Shown: piece by piece, positions 44,143-54,476 of the stretch
How the letters are laid out: the number at the start of each line of letters is the position of its first letter
Numbering within the stretch: the stretch's first letter is position 1
Source: Thermoanaerobacteraceae bacterium
Lineage (GTDB): Bacteria > Bacillota > JADQBR01
DNA length: 64,000 nt
NCBI GenBank assembly: GCA_017656305.1
Contig: JACDOG010000005.1
Span: forward strand, 1-64,000
Direction: 5' to 3'
Made by a program: the position numbers and the translations under genes
The notes under the pieces: model-generated
Databases searched by the model: none
Seen by the model: only the letters and a program-made list of their open reading frames with translations
What the model was told of the DNA's origin: nothing

Positions 44143-44169
44143 GAAGAAAAGAGACCCTTAAAAGGTCTC
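44143..44169 (-). terminator. intrinsic terminator after purA
   Basis: GAGACC and GGTCTC arms (44151-44156, 44164-44169) are followed by TTTTCTTCTT on the minus strand. The rest of 43772-44234 holds the lldP leader and its two operators. Confidence 0.8.
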
Positions 44170-44234
44170 CACATCCAAATTATTTGTCAATTGAAATGTA
44201 ATTTTGTTAATACACTTCTTAATAAAACCACCGT

Positions 44235-45533
<1,299 letters not shown>

Positions 45534-45587
45534 CTAATCTTCCATATAGTGTTTGCCAAAACGGCCTTTCCTATAATACACAGGACA

Positions 45588-45630
45588 AAACCCGAACATT
45601 AATAAGAGAATACTTATTAAATGTTCAACA
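45588..45630 (-). promoter_or_regulatory. PurR-type (PurBox-like) inverted pair upstream of purA
   Basis: CCCGAACATTA (plus strand, 45591-45601) resembles the PurBox AWWWCCGAACWWT. An inverted AAATGTTCAA copy follows at about 45619-45628. The two arms AACATTAATAAG and CTTATTAAATGTT form a near-palindrome over the probable -35 region. Related Firmicutes control purA through PurR. Confidence 0.5.
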
Positions 45631-45725
45631 AACCATTAATATCATAACATGGTTTGCTGGCCAATGGAAGTATTATTCATTCCTTTAATACAGTAACATG
45701 TTAATGATATAATGTCAAAAACAAA

Positions 45726-45793
45726 GACCGCATGTTACCATTTATAAAGAGGTGCCGAAAAGGGGTTGAAGGGGCACTGGTAACACTGCGGTC
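45726..45793 (-). terminator. large branched stem-loop after the Fe-S protein gene
   Basis: GACCGCATGTTACCA (45726-45740) pairs with TGGTAACACTGCGGTC (45778-45793) with one bulged base. Inside lies a second stem GTGCC/GGCAC. On the minus strand the fold is followed by TTTGTTTTTG, so it can terminate, but its size and branching are unusual. A direct repeat GCGGTCCTG occurs at its edge. Confidence 0.55.
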
Positions 45794-45814
45794 CTGTGCG
45801 GTCCTGACTGATAT

Positions 45815-46573
45815 TTAACAGTCTAAAACTTCGCCATCAATTCCAATTTTTATTTTGTTAACGGGAACATCCTTACCTGCTGCCTGCAAGGCACGCTCCA
45901 CCGCACTCACTATGCCGCCGCAGCAAGGCACTTCCATATAAGCAACCGTGATACTATTAATGTTATTGTTGGCAAAAATATCAGTAAGTTTATTCAGGTA
46001 CATTCCGAGATTATCCAATTTGGGACAACCAATTACCACCTTTTTGCCCTTAAGTAGTCCCAGGTGGTAATTGGGATAAGCAACCGGCACACAAGACGCA
46101 CTGATCAAAACATCGGCATCCTGCCACAGTTCACCGGATGCTGGCACTAACGCCAACTGCACAGGCCAGTGACTGAGCTGCGACTTGATGGACAATTCAA
46201 CATCACCAGCATCTACCTGTGCTGCCCTGGCAGCAGCTGTTTTTTCTTTTTTAATAATCCGCGAACGACTGCCCGGACAGCCGGTTGCCGGAGACGTCAT
46301 CACGAGGTCTTTCCCGGTCTCGGAAGCTTTTTTCTGAGCCAGCAGTTCTTCTACCGCCTGCTCGTCAAATTCTTCCGCCTCACGTTCAATTATTTTCAAA
46401 GCCCCCTGCGGGCAGTGACCCAGGCAGGCCCCGAGACCATCGCAGTATTTGTCGCTAATCAGTCTGGCTTTACCATCTACTATCTCAATGGCTCCTTCCG
46501 CACAGTTGGGAATACACTCCCCGCAGCCATTACACTTTTCCTCATCAATATGGATAATTTTTCTTTTAACCAT
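45815..46573 (-). CDS. 4Fe-4S dicluster protein with C-terminal Cys-rich domain
   Basis: The 252-residue cytoplasmic protein has an N-terminal two-cluster ferredoxin domain (CNGCGECIPNC at about 14-24, CDGLGACLGHC at about 44-54, the second with one unusual spacing). A central variable region follows, then a C-terminal domain with ISASCVPVAYPNYH, VVIGCPKLDN and YMEVPCCGGI. Similar proteins occur in anaerobes and are thought to be electron carriers. The partner is unknown. It is transcribed alone. Confidence 0.85.
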   Translation of the reverse strand: MVKRKIIHIDEEKCNGCGECIPNCAEGAIEIVDGKARLISDKYCDGLGACLGHCPQGALKIIEREAEEFDEQAVEELLAQKKASETGKDLVMTSPATGCPGSRSRIIKKEKTAAARAAQVDAGDVELSIKSQLSHWPVQLALVPASGELWQDADVLISASCVPVAYPNYHLGLLKGKKVVIGCPKLDNLGMYLNKLTDIFANNNINSITVAYMEVPCCGGIVSAVERALQAAGKDVPVNKIKIGIDGEVLDC

Positions 46574-46694
46574 GAAACCATACCTCCTCGCTATTTACTG
46601 ATTACATTATATATAATTTACTTGCTGAAAACCGTGACACCCCACAAACCCAAGTTGTGATATTTATCACAGAAACGAATTTTGCAGGTAATGA

Positions 46695-46949
46695 TTCATA
46701 CACAATGAAAACGGCAAACTCCTCAATGCGCTGGACACATTCAGAGACATCAGTAACATAGTTGCCAACTTCTCACTTGTTCCCAACTGCTACTCGCGAA
46801 AGGTTACACAGCAGTACCGGCTGTCAACCAATACTCTAGCGAAACAGGCGAGAACGGTCAAGGCTGTCAATATGATGGTGATGCTGGGTGCTCTGCTGAA
46901 TGTAAGCAATATGGTAACACCAGCTTCCATATATGCAAGCCTGAAATGA
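46695..46949 (+). pseudogene. possible coding remnant without start codon
   Basis: An open frame of about 84 codons without ATG/GTG/TTG start or ribosome site ends NMMVMLGALLNVSNMVTPASI, a coding-like hydrophobic tail, and is followed by a plus-strand terminator hairpin. It may be the 3' end of a lost gene. Family not recognised. The rest of 46574-47040 shows nothing else that I can support. Confidence 0.25.
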
Positions 46950-46955
46950 TAAATT

Positions 46956-46985
46956 GCCCGCTAACAAGCAGTTGCGGGCTTTAAT
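46956..46985 (+). terminator. terminator-like hairpin on the plus strand
   Basis: GCCCGC and GCGGGC arms (46956-46961, 46974-46979) are followed by TTTAAT. It stands seven bases after the remnant frame. Confidence 0.45.
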
Positions 46986-47040
46986 CCTGCGGGCACTGCA
47001 TTTGGGAAGCACAAAAATCACCACAGCGTCCCGAAAATTA

Positions 47041-47070
47041 AAGAGCGGCTCTCTTTGGTAAGAGCCGCTC
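47041..47070 (-). terminator. intrinsic terminator after cstA
   Basis: GAGCGGCTCT and AGAGCCGCTC arms (47043-47052, 47061-47070) are followed by TTTAATTTT on the minus strand. Confidence 0.85.
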
Positions 47071-47079
47071 CCATTTTTG

Positions 47080-48759
47080 CTAGGAACTGATGTCATCTAT
47101 TTGCGACAGCGCTTTGGTCCTGCCAAAGGCACCGATAGCCTCCAGTATAACCCAGATTTCCAGCAGTACCATCAGCAGACTGATTACAAACAGCAGAGTG
47201 TTACCACCGGTGTAGAAGTTCTTGAGATTGATAATCATAGCCCAGGAAGTCATTATTAAGATAAATATCATGGGAATGGACGAAATGGCAGATGGCTTCC
47301 TGATCTTCACCAGCCAGACAGTCACTACCAACAGCGCCATTCCGGCCATAAGCTGGTTAGTAGCACCGAACAGCGGCCAGAGAATTAAACCGCCTTTACC
47401 ACCGTTAATGGAAGCCAGGAGAAATGCCGGTACTACCGCCAGCAGGGTAGCCGGGTGTCTTCTGGTAAATACTTTTAAGTTCAAGTCTTCTGCCAACTCG
47501 GCGATAATGTATCTTTGAATCCTGGTAGCAGAATCCAGGGTAGTTGCCGCAAAACTGACGACCAGCACAGCCAAAATACCTGCCGCTACATCAACGGGCA
47601 CGCCCAGCCCGGCAATAAAGTTTGCCCCACCTTCAACAAAGGCACCCACTTTAGCACCTAAGGTTCCCGCAGCCTCCCAGCTTACGTAATGAGCATTCCA
47701 GGCATCAACCGATTTAAAACCGGCAGTGGCGGCCAAAATAGCCATTACCGCCAGCGCCCCCTCCATCATCATACCGCCGTAGCCGATAGCTTTGGCATCG
47801 GTCTCCTTATCCAACTGTTTAACCGTGGTACCCGAAGCAGCCATGCTGTGAAAACCAGATAAGGCCCCGCAAGCAATGGTAATAAACAGGAACGGGAAAA
47901 ATGCCGGTGCATCAGCAACATTCATATTTACTGCCGGCGCCACAATCTGCGGGTGGGTGACCAGCAGTCCCAAAAACATCAATCCCAACCCCACAAACAA
48001 CTGGTGCGAGTTGATGTAATCCCGCGGTTGTAGCAAAATCCACACCGGAAGCGTCGAAGCAATATAGGCATATACCAGCAAGATAACTACCCAGGTATAG
48101 ATAATATTGTTATTGATGAATGCCGGTATCTCAATAGGTACGTAGACCCCGATGACTACAAAAATATACATCAGAACAATCGCTACTATTCCGGCCAGGG
48201 TAGAGTTTCCTGATTTTTTGTATACATAATAACCGACAGCAATGGCAATAGGTACTTCAATCCAGATGGGAAGTACGCTTTGCGGGAATGAAGTAAATAA
48301 AATGGCTATCACCAGCGCAAATACAGCAATAACAATTAATAAAGCAAACATGGTAAGCAGCAGGAACAAGGTACGTGCCCTGGGGCCAATCAGGTCCTCG
48401 GTAATATCACTGACCGACCGGCCCTGGTGGCGAGCCGATATCACCAGCGCACCGAAGTCGTGTACCGCTCCCATAAAGATGGAACCGAAAACAACCCACA
48501 ACAGTGCAGGAACCCACCCCCAGATAACAGCTATGGCCGGTCCTACTATGGGAGCTGCACCGGCAATGGTAGTGAAATGGTGGCCAAAGAGAATTTCTTT
48601 TTTGGTCGGAACATAGTCAATGCCGTCTTCAAATTGGTGCGCGGGAGTCTTGTTACTGTCATCCAGATTAAAGATACGCTTGCTTAAATAAGTGCCATAA
48701 AGACGATAAGCAATGATAAAACCCACATAAGACGCCAGAGCAACTACTAAGGAATTCAT
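47080..48759 (-). CDS. cstA: CstA-family peptide/pyruvate transporter
   Basis: This 559-residue membrane protein of the carbon-starvation family has about 16 helices. The family segments KKEILFGHHFTTIAGAAPIVGPAIAVIWGW and FGSIFMGAVHDFGALVISARHQGRSVSDI are complete. CstA proteins import peptides or pyruvate under carbon limitation. AGGAGG lies before the ATG at 48759; the frame opens 15 bases earlier. The 370-base upstream region (48760-49094) is AT-rich and probably holds its promoter, but I cannot define a regulator site. Confidence 0.93.
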   Translation of the reverse strand: MNSLVVALASYVGFIIAYRLYGTYLSKRIFNLDDSNKTPAHQFEDGIDYVPTKKEILFGHHFTTIAGAAPIVGPAIAVIWGWVPALLWVVFGSIFMGAVHDFGALVISARHQGRSVSDITEDLIGPRARTLFLLLTMFALLIVIAVFALVIAILFTSFPQSVLPIWIEVPIAIAVGYYVYKKSGNSTLAGIVAIVLMYIFVVIGVYVPIEIPAFINNNIIYTWVVILLVYAYIASTLPVWILLQPRDYINSHQLFVGLGLMFLGLLVTHPQIVAPAVNMNVADAPAFFPFLFITIACGALSGFHSMAASGTTVKQLDKETDAKAIGYGGMMMEGALAVMAILAATAGFKSVDAWNAHYVSWEAAGTLGAKVGAFVEGGANFIAGLGVPVDVAAGILAVLVVSFAATTLDSATRIQRYIIAELAEDLNLKVFTRRHPATLLAVVPAFLLASINGGKGGLILWPLFGATNQLMAGMALLVVTVWLVKIRKPSAISSIPMIFILIMTSWAMIINLKNFYTGGNTLLFVISLLMVLLEIWVILEAIGAFGRTKALSQIDDISS

Positions 48760-49094
48760 ATTGCCCCTCCTCATTGAGCAGAACTTAAACTAACAGCAAG
48801 TCTCAAAAAGCAGGTACTTAAACTTGAGCCCCAATCACCCCCCCAGTTAACACTGTCTGTCCTCAAAACCTCTGAAAAAATAAAACCTTATTAACTATCT
48901 ATTCGCCGCTGATAAAAAAAAGAACAGTCAAACCCTAATGCCACCAGGTTTGCTATATCCTGTAATGTTTGCAATATATATGTAGTATTCGAAAAATTTT
49001 GTCATTTTCCTTCCTTAATTAGCTAATTTTCTGTCTTATTTTATCCATAATTTTGATTCCGTTGAAACGGCAAACCTGCAGGTATTGAAGTCAA

Positions 49095-49127
49095 AACAAA
49101 AAAGGAACCCCAAAAAAGGGTCCCTCT
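49095..49127 (-). terminator. intrinsic terminator after the FAD dehydrogenase gene
   Basis: GGGACCC and GGGGTTCC (minus strand, one G-U pair) enclose a T loop and are followed by TTTTTTGTTTTG. Confidence 0.85.
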
Positions 49128-49132
49128 CCAAT

Positions 49133-50536
49133 CTATCTTTTAGCCAGGTCCCTGGCCACCACGATACCCGATACCGACGCCTGCATCAAGCCGCGGGTCA
49201 ACCCGGCACCGTCACCAATGGCATACAAACCGTCAATATCCGTTTCGAAGTTGGACTTCAGCTTAACCTTAGAAGAGTAAAACTTCACTTCCACACCGTA
49301 CAGCAGCGTGTTGCGGGCATACAATCCCGGAGCAATATTGTCAAAGGCCTCTATGGTTTCCACAATAGAAGTCAGATAGCGTTCCGGCAGCACATAAGAC
49401 AGGTCTCCGGGCACGGCGCTCTTCATAGTAGGAATAGTAGTGGATTTCTTCAGCCGGTCGTAATCAGTTCGCCGGCCGCGCAGCAAATCTCCTAACCGCT
49501 GTACCATAATGCCGCCGCCGGTAAGCATGTTGGCCAGACCAGCAATATACTTCCCGTATTCAATGGGCTGGTTAAACGGTTCGGTAAACCGGGTGGATAC
49601 CAGCAGCGCAAAGTTGGTATTGTTTGTCTTCAGCTTGGGGTCAGCGTAGCTGTGGCCGTTAACCACCGCAACCTGACCGTCATAGCGTTCCTCGGACACC
49701 ACCCCGCCGGGGTTCATGCAGAAGGAACGCACGCGGTTGTCAAAGGTATCGGAATAATAAATTAACTTGGCTTCGTAAAGGTGCTTGGTGAGGTGGTCCA
49801 TAATAGAATTGGGGACTTCCACGCGAACACCGATATCCACCTCGTTATTCTCAGTTTCAATCCCCAGTTTTTTTGTCTGCTGGGACAGCCACTCGGCTCC
49901 GCCCCGGCCGGGTGCAACCACCACGTAATCAGCCATGATTTCCCGAATATCGTGGCCTTTTCTGGTTAAACGCACCCCTTTGACACGCCCGTTTTCAACA
50001 AGAATTTCGTTTACTTTGGTCAGCTCCCAAAACTCGGTTCGGGTTTCCTTCATCAGGTATTCGTACATGGCTTTTAACACATGGTACGCTTTTTCCGTTC
50101 CCAAATGCCGCACCGGACACGGTATCAGCTGGATGGCATATTTTGAGGCCTCATAGGCTATATCTTCGATGGCCTGGTTATTAAGGCCATACACTACATT
50201 TTGGGCCCCAAATTTCAGGTAGTACTGGTCTGCATAGTCGATCAGTTCCTGAGCTTCCTCAACATCCATATACTCCACAATTCGGCCGCCCACGTAAGGC
50301 GAGTGACTCAATTTGCCGTCGGAATAAGCACCGGCACCGCTCCAGCCAAAAGTAATGGCACAGGGGTCACAGTGCTTGCACTGTCCCGTTTTCCGCGCCG
50401 GACATACCCTTTTTTCAATGGTCCTTCCTTTATCCACCATCAACACTTTCGTATCCGGTTTTAATTTGGCTAATTCCAGGGCAGTAAATATCCCCGCAGG
50501 CCCGGCACCAACGATTATCACATCATATTTTTTCAT
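49133..50536 (-). CDS. FAD-dependent dehydrogenase (COG2509 type)
   Basis: This 467-residue flavoprotein has the FAD-binding DVIIVGAGPAGIFTALELAK at the N-terminus, a Cys-rich segment VCPARKTGQCKHCDPC (about 44-60), and the C-terminal GLYAIGDGAGLTRGLMQA. It matches the uncharacterised dehydrogenase family COG2509. The four or five Cys in CPAR...CKHCDPC could bind a cluster or metal. GGAAGG lies nine bases before the ATG at 50536. The frame opens earlier, but that part is the leader with an inverted repeat. Substrate unknown. Confidence 0.88.
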   Translation of the reverse strand: MKKYDVIIVGAGPAGIFTALELAKLKPDTKVLMVDKGRTIEKRVCPARKTGQCKHCDPCAITFGWSGAGAYSDGKLSHSPYVGGRIVEYMDVEEAQELIDYADQYYLKFGAQNVVYGLNNQAIEDIAYEASKYAIQLIPCPVRHLGTEKAYHVLKAMYEYLMKETRTEFWELTKVNEILVENGRVKGVRLTRKGHDIREIMADYVVVAPGRGGAEWLSQQTKKLGIETENNEVDIGVRVEVPNSIMDHLTKHLYEAKLIYYSDTFDNRVRSFCMNPGGVVSEERYDGQVAVVNGHSYADPKLKTNNTNFALLVSTRFTEPFNQPIEYGKYIAGLANMLTGGGIMVQRLGDLLRGRRTDYDRLKKSTTIPTMKSAVPGDLSYVLPERYLTSIVETIEAFDNIAPGLYARNTLLYGVEVKFYSSKVKLKSNFETDIDGLYAIGDGAGLTRGLMQASVSGIVVARDLAKR

Positions 50537-50562
50537 AGTCCTCATCCTTCCAGACACAAAAT

Positions 50563-50595
50563 TACTCAAAAGAAATTCTTGATTTCTTTTGAGTA
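50563..50595 (-). promoter_or_regulatory. perfect 14-base inverted repeat in the leader of the FAD dehydrogenase gene
   Basis: TACTCAAAAGAAAT, five bases, then the exact complement, 27 bases before the ATG. It could be an operator or an RNA hairpin that controls translation. It has no T-run and is AT-rich. Confidence 0.5.
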
Positions 50596-50762
50596 GAAAA
50601 CACAAAATATCTCCCTGTTCTAACCAGAATAATTTTAACATTTACCCCCTGTTTTAGTCAATAATACCGAACATTTTTTACCCTCTTTCATGGTATTATT
50701 CGGTTGCTTTTACTCCAACAACCAAACAGTAAAGTCCATTTTCAATATTAATCCATTTTCTT

Positions 50763-50843
50763 CTAGAAACGCATAATAACTGCGTCCAGTATGGCTACGC
50801 CAATGATGGCTAGCACCAGTACCTGGAACCACAGATAATCCAT
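50763..50843 (-). CDS. possible 26-residue single-helix membrane peptide
   Basis: ATG-started frame MDYLWFQVLVLAIIGVAILD...MRF, one hydrophobic helix with a polar end. AAGGG lies seven bases upstream. It stands alone between the glycosyltransferase and the FAD dehydrogenase. Speculative, but similar tiny helices are commonly missed. Confidence 0.35.
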   Translation of the reverse strand: MDYLWFQVLVLAIIGVAILDAVIMRF

Positions 50844-50940
50844 GCCAATGCCCTTTAAAATGAATGACCAAGAAATAGGTCCAAGGCATGTAACGCTTAC
50901 CGGTAAATTTACAGAAATAAAGTTACTAATTATGACATTA

Positions 50941-51963
50941 CTAATTTAAGACATTTTTAATTACCTGCAAAGCTAGGGCTGCTCTCTGCCGCCAAGTATT
51001 ATCCCGCGCCACTTGCTGTCTTTTCCGCACATTTGCCTCACTGTTTTCCGCCAGCGCTTGAGCAACTACTTGTGAAGCATTTGCGCCGTTGGCCGGATAA
51101 TATAATCCTGCAAACCGTTTTAATTCAGGCAAATCCGAGGCCACCACGGGTTTACCAGCAGATAAGTACTCATAAAATTTAATCGGATCGCACCCTTTAG
51201 TCATTTTTGTCAGTTTAAAGGGAATAATGGCACAATCAAACCAGCTTAAATATCGCGGCAGGTCAGCGTAATCCTTCATGGGCAAGACGGTGACATTGGG
51301 ATACCTAATCGGCAAGTTGAAGATTTTATTGGCCCCGATGAGTACTACCGGGTAAGATGCAGCAATCTTGTGGATCATACTTAAATCCAGCCACTTGTAA
51401 ATAGCACCGAAATAACCCACCAGCGGTTCGCCTCCGGTCGGGGGCAGGTCAGCAGGCCTTGGCCTCATAGGCCGACTGGCACATTTGAAATGGTCGAAAT
51501 CTGCAGCGTTGGGCAGTAAGTATACCCTGTTCCTTCTTAATTTATGCCGCCGGTACATGAGTTGGGCCGTAGCAAAAATTATGTCCGCTCTACTTTCCAT
51601 TAGCGGCAGGTATTTTTTCCACATGCTGAATTCTTCTTCCGGATTATCCACCGAGTCAAAAACCGTTAAGTCAGGCTGGAACATGTCAGCTTTATCGTAA
51701 TGAAACGCCACGGTCAGCCAGAGAACCACTTTGCCATGTAACAGGTGCTGATAATTCACGTCCTTTTGAACTACCTGAAAATTGGGCAAATGAGCAAAGG
51801 GCCTTTCCACCGGTACAGCTTGGGGGTACATTTGAGCCGGATTGACATAAATGACGTTACAGCCCAATTCGGCAAAAGCCTTCATCAGCTGCTGGGGACG
51901 CTGGTACATAAACCTGTAATCAATAGAGGGTGGATACAGTATGGTTATATTTTGTGCAGACAT
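50941..51963 (-). CDS. GT-B-type glycosyltransferase, spore/cell-surface cluster
   Basis: The 340-residue product starts with YQRPQQLMKAFAELGCNVIYVNP, the pattern of glycosyltransferases that resemble teichuronic/spore-coat enzymes. The C-terminal half has the GT4-like donor motif FYEYLSAGKPVVASDLPEL. The ATG at 51963 has GGGG eight bases upstream. A homologue lies at 54477-55682, so the two flank the CgeB and sulfotransferase genes. Probable role: surface glycan or spore-layer glycosylation. Confidence 0.82.
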   Translation of the reverse strand: MSAQNITILYPPSIDYRFMYQRPQQLMKAFAELGCNVIYVNPAQMYPQAVPVERPFAHLPNFQVVQKDVNYQHLLHGKVVLWLTVAFHYDKADMFQPDLTVFDSVDNPEEEFSMWKKYLPLMESRADIIFATAQLMYRRHKLRRNRVYLLPNAADFDHFKCASRPMRPRPADLPPTGGEPLVGYFGAIYKWLDLSMIHKIAASYPVVLIGANKIFNLPIRYPNVTVLPMKDYADLPRYLSWFDCAIIPFKLTKMTKGCDPIKFYEYLSAGKPVVASDLPELKRFAGLYYPANGANASQVVAQALAENSEANVRKRQQVARDNTWRQRAALALQVIKNVLN

Positions 51964-51977
51964 GGCAGACACCCCGT

Positions 51978-52721
51978 TTACAGGTAACCCAGCTGTTTCA
52001 TATTGTCAGCACATTGTTCAATGATATACTGCCGGTCCTTTTCAGGTATCCGGGAACGAGTGCTGAATAATTTATGGGATAATACATTTTTGATATCCGC
52101 CGCTGTCACCCGTGCCAGCTCGGCAAGCAGTTCCAAAGTCTGTTTTTTCTGCTGTACTACGTCTTCATAAAGAAACAAATGCGCTTTGGAGTCACTTTTT
52201 GCTAATCTCAAATAGTATCGCGTGTTGCTGTTCCACTTGTGTAGAAATACCTGGATATCCTCCTTCCAATTGTGGGGCATGCTCATCCACACATCCACAG
52301 GATTGCGAATTAACAGCACAAATTTAACCTCGGGATAACACCGCCTGAGCAGTGACAGTTCAGCCTCTCCATACCGCACTTCCTTAAAGCCGATCAAGTC
52401 ATGACTTTCCCGGTACTGTGAGTAAAACGCGTCAAAAAATGCCTGCACGGAGTTGATAATAGCCCTATCTGCGTACCCAACATCCGGGTTCATATTAGCA
52501 ATCCAGATATTGGGATTTTCCCCGCCGGCAAAGTAGTTTTGATGTTCCTGCTTGCTGTCCTCGGAACTGCATATACTGCGAGCAGCACTGTAGATTTCGC
52601 AGAAATAATTTACCATACCGTAATGTTCTCCCCAGATAAGAGTTTTCTTGCGCATGTTAAAAATGCGCTGCATCAAAGTAGACCCGGTCCGGTGCGTAAC
52701 AGCCGAGATGATTACGTTCAC
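51978..52721 (-). CDS. sulfotransferase-family protein
   Basis: This 247-residue enzyme transfers sulfate from PAPS. The N-terminal phosphosulfate-binding loop SAVTHRTGSTLMQRI is intact, and the 3'-phosphate segment FVLLIRNPVDVWMSM follows at about 150-165. The GTG at 52721 has GGGGGTG upstream and puts the loop at residue 5-17; the open frame to 52871 is probably untranslated. It lies 14 bases before the glycosyltransferase. Two decayed copies nearby suggest a duplicated, changing glycan-sulfation cluster. Confidence 0.85.
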   Translation of the reverse strand: MNVIISAVTHRTGSTLMQRIFNMRKKTLIWGEHYGMVNYFCEIYSAARSICSSEDSKQEHQNYFAGGENPNIWIANMNPDVGYADRAIINSVQAFFDAFYSQYRESHDLIGFKEVRYGEAELSLLRRCYPEVKFVLLIRNPVDVWMSMPHNWKEDIQVFLHKWNSNTRYYLRLAKSDSKAHLFLYEDVVQQKKQTLELLAELARVTAADIKNVLSHKLFSTRSRIPEKDRQYIIEQCADNMKQLGYL

Positions 52722-52890
52722 TTGGTCACCCCCAGGAATAAAATTATTAATAAAAAATAACACCACTTTATCATATGTCATGTTTGGTTCCGCTGTGTGC
52801 AGCGTAAAAACCGTAAATATACACATCACCAAGTCACTCCGGCAGTAATACAATGAAATATAAATACTCATCCAACAGGAGGTTTACCAG

Positions 52891-53158
52891 TTGAAAATTT
52901 TATTTACACGGAATCACCCCGTAATTCATTACAGTCTGCAACCGCCCTTGTAAAATCTCAGTTCCGCCTCCCCCGGCACGAAGATATCATTGAAAAAATC
53001 CCGGCACTTTAAATCTGATATCAGACTTGACAGGCGTTACCCTTGAGAAAATCCATTACTTGCTGGACAAAAATATCTGCAACAGTAAAACAAAAAATTT
53101 CTCCCAAGAAGATGAAATATTATTAAAACCAACTGCGGCAGCGTCATGCAGCAGATAG
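52891..53158 (+). pseudogene. fused remnants: CgeB N-terminus and a sulfotransferase-like C-terminus
   Basis: AGGAGG followed by TTG starts KILFTRNHPVIHYSLQPPL, then a stop at 52951-52953. This is clearly a copy of the N-terminus of the next gene (MNILFTTNHPVIRFGLQPAL). From 53021 to 53158 a frame reads LTGVTLEKIHYLLDKNI, which weakly resembles the C-terminus of the sulfotransferase. Together they look like a collapsed gene pair. Confidence 0.65.
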
Positions 53159-53221
53159 GATACATGCAACAAACCTTGGTTTCAATTAATTTTAGCCGGT
53201 AAACATTTAGGAGGTCTTTCA

Positions 53222-54169
53222 ATGAACATTTTGTTCACCACAAATCATCCGGTCATCAGGTTCGGCCTGCAGCCGGCACTGGAGCAACTGGGAGTAAAAA
53301 CGGCAGATTTCCAAATCAAGCAATGCCCGCAAAACCGCCGTGCAACACTTGCTGAAAAGGTTATTAACACTTTTAAGCCGGATGTTGTCTTCAGCGCAGG
53401 TTTTGTAGCTCCTCACCTTGACGAGTTATTGCTGTTTTTAGACAGGTATTCCATTCCCCATGTATATTGGGCCACAGAAGACCCGGTACTTTTTGAACCG
53501 TTTGGTCTGCCAGTGGGAAAGCACAGCGCTCTGGTCTTAACAACTACCGAAGAGCTCATACCTGTTTACCAAAAACACGAAATAAGAGCAGATTTCCTCC
53601 CCTTTGCCTGCAACCCGAACCTACACAAAAAAGTGGCACCCGTCCCCGAGTTTCAACACGATATAGTTTACGTTGGCTCCAACTATAAAAGAAGGTTAAA
53701 AGCCATCAACACTATCATAAACCCGCTCGTGAAAGCAGGGTATGACCTGAAAGTTTGGGGACACTGGTGGAATAACAAAGAGATGCCTTACCAACTGCCA
53801 GCCGGTAACTATGCAGGCCTGCTACCCTACCACAAGCTGGCACAGGTCTATTCTTCTGCAAAAATTGTGCTGGGAATGCACGCAGTGGATACTTCCAAAT
53901 CTCATTCCAGCAGGCGCACTTATGAGGTACTGGGCTGCGGAGCATTTTATCTCACACAGTACACGCCCACCCATGAAACACTGTTTGAAAATAGAAAACA
54001 CCTGGTATGGAGCAAGTCTGCCGAGGAAACCTTGGAACTGGTGGACTATTACCTGAGGCATGACGATGAAAGACAGCAAATCGCCGTTAACGGCCAGGAG
54101 GAAGTCTACGCCAAGCATACTTACGCTCACCGGGCGGAAAAAGTGATCAACACATTAAAATCACTTTAA
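53222..54169 (+). CDS. CgeB-like glycosyltransferase
   Basis: This 315-residue protein belongs to the CgeB family (GT-B fold) of spore maturation proteins. The N-terminal domain starts MNILFTTNHPVIRFGLQPALEQLG. The C-terminal part has VYSSAKIVLGMHAVDTS, RRTYEVLGCGAFYLTQYTP and the tail ADKV-like AHRAEKVI. In Bacillus, cge genes shape the outer spore layer. It is divergent from the neighbours; GGAGG lies eight bases before the ATG. It has two further full paralogues in this cluster. Confidence 0.85.
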   Translation: MNILFTTNHPVIRFGLQPALEQLGVKTADFQIKQCPQNRRATLAEKVINTFKPDVVFSAGFVAPHLDELLLFLDRYSIPHVYWATEDPVLFEPFGLPVGKHSALVLTTTEELIPVYQKHEIRADFLPFACNPNLHKKVAPVPEFQHDIVYVGSNYKRRLKAINTIINPLVKAGYDLKVWGHWWNNKEMPYQLPAGNYAGLLPYHKLAQVYSSAKIVLGMHAVDTSKSHSSRRTYEVLGCGAFYLTQYTPTHETLFENRKHLVWSKSAEETLELVDYYLRHDDERQQIAVNGQEEVYAKHTYAHRAEKVINTLKSL

Positions 54170-54190
54170 CTACACATTGGATGCGAAAAA

Positions 54191-54453
54191 ATGGACTTAA
54201 TCATTTCCGCTGTCTCACAGTGATCCGGTTCAACCCTGTTGCAGCGAATATGTAATGCCAACTGATCTCAAACTTGGCTCACGTCACTGGGGAACAAATA
54301 GAAAATGTCCTGTCACATAAACTAAGAAGTACCGCCAAGCAAATACCGCAAGCGCATGAAGAGATAATAATAACAAAATGCCGCATCTTATTGAACAGCT
54401 CAACTACAGTTAAATTAACACCACTGGCAAGTGAGGCCTCTAGATTATTTTAG
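54191..54453 (+). pseudogene. sulfotransferase pseudogene with internal deletion
   Basis: MDLIISAVSQ, a stop, then SGSTLLQRICNAN (54191-54265) matches the N-terminal loop of the intact sulfotransferase (IISAVTHRTGSTLMQRIFN). From 54274 the frame LAHVTGEQIENVLSHKLRSTAKQIPQAHEEIII matches its C-terminus (LARVTAADIKNVLSHKLFSTRSRIPEKDRQYII). The middle (about 170 codons) is gone. Confidence 0.85.
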
Positions 54454-54460
54454 AGGCCTC
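54433..54460. terminator. shared hairpin between convergent genes
   Basis: Perfect arms GAGGCCTCTA and TAGAGGCCTC stand between the pseudogene and the convergent glycosyltransferase gene. Neither strand has a long T-run, so its strength is doubtful. Confidence 0.5.
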
Positions 54461-54476
54461 ATTAAATGACTACCTG

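Noticed and set aside
46836-47096. 86-codon minus-strand frame between the Fe-S protein gene and cstA
   Set aside because: It overlaps the cstA terminator, has no ribosome site, and its sequence is not protein-like.
48760-49094. Sigma-54-type promoter before cstA
   Set aside because: GGCATTAGGGTTTGA has the wrong spacing and lacks the GC of the -12 element.
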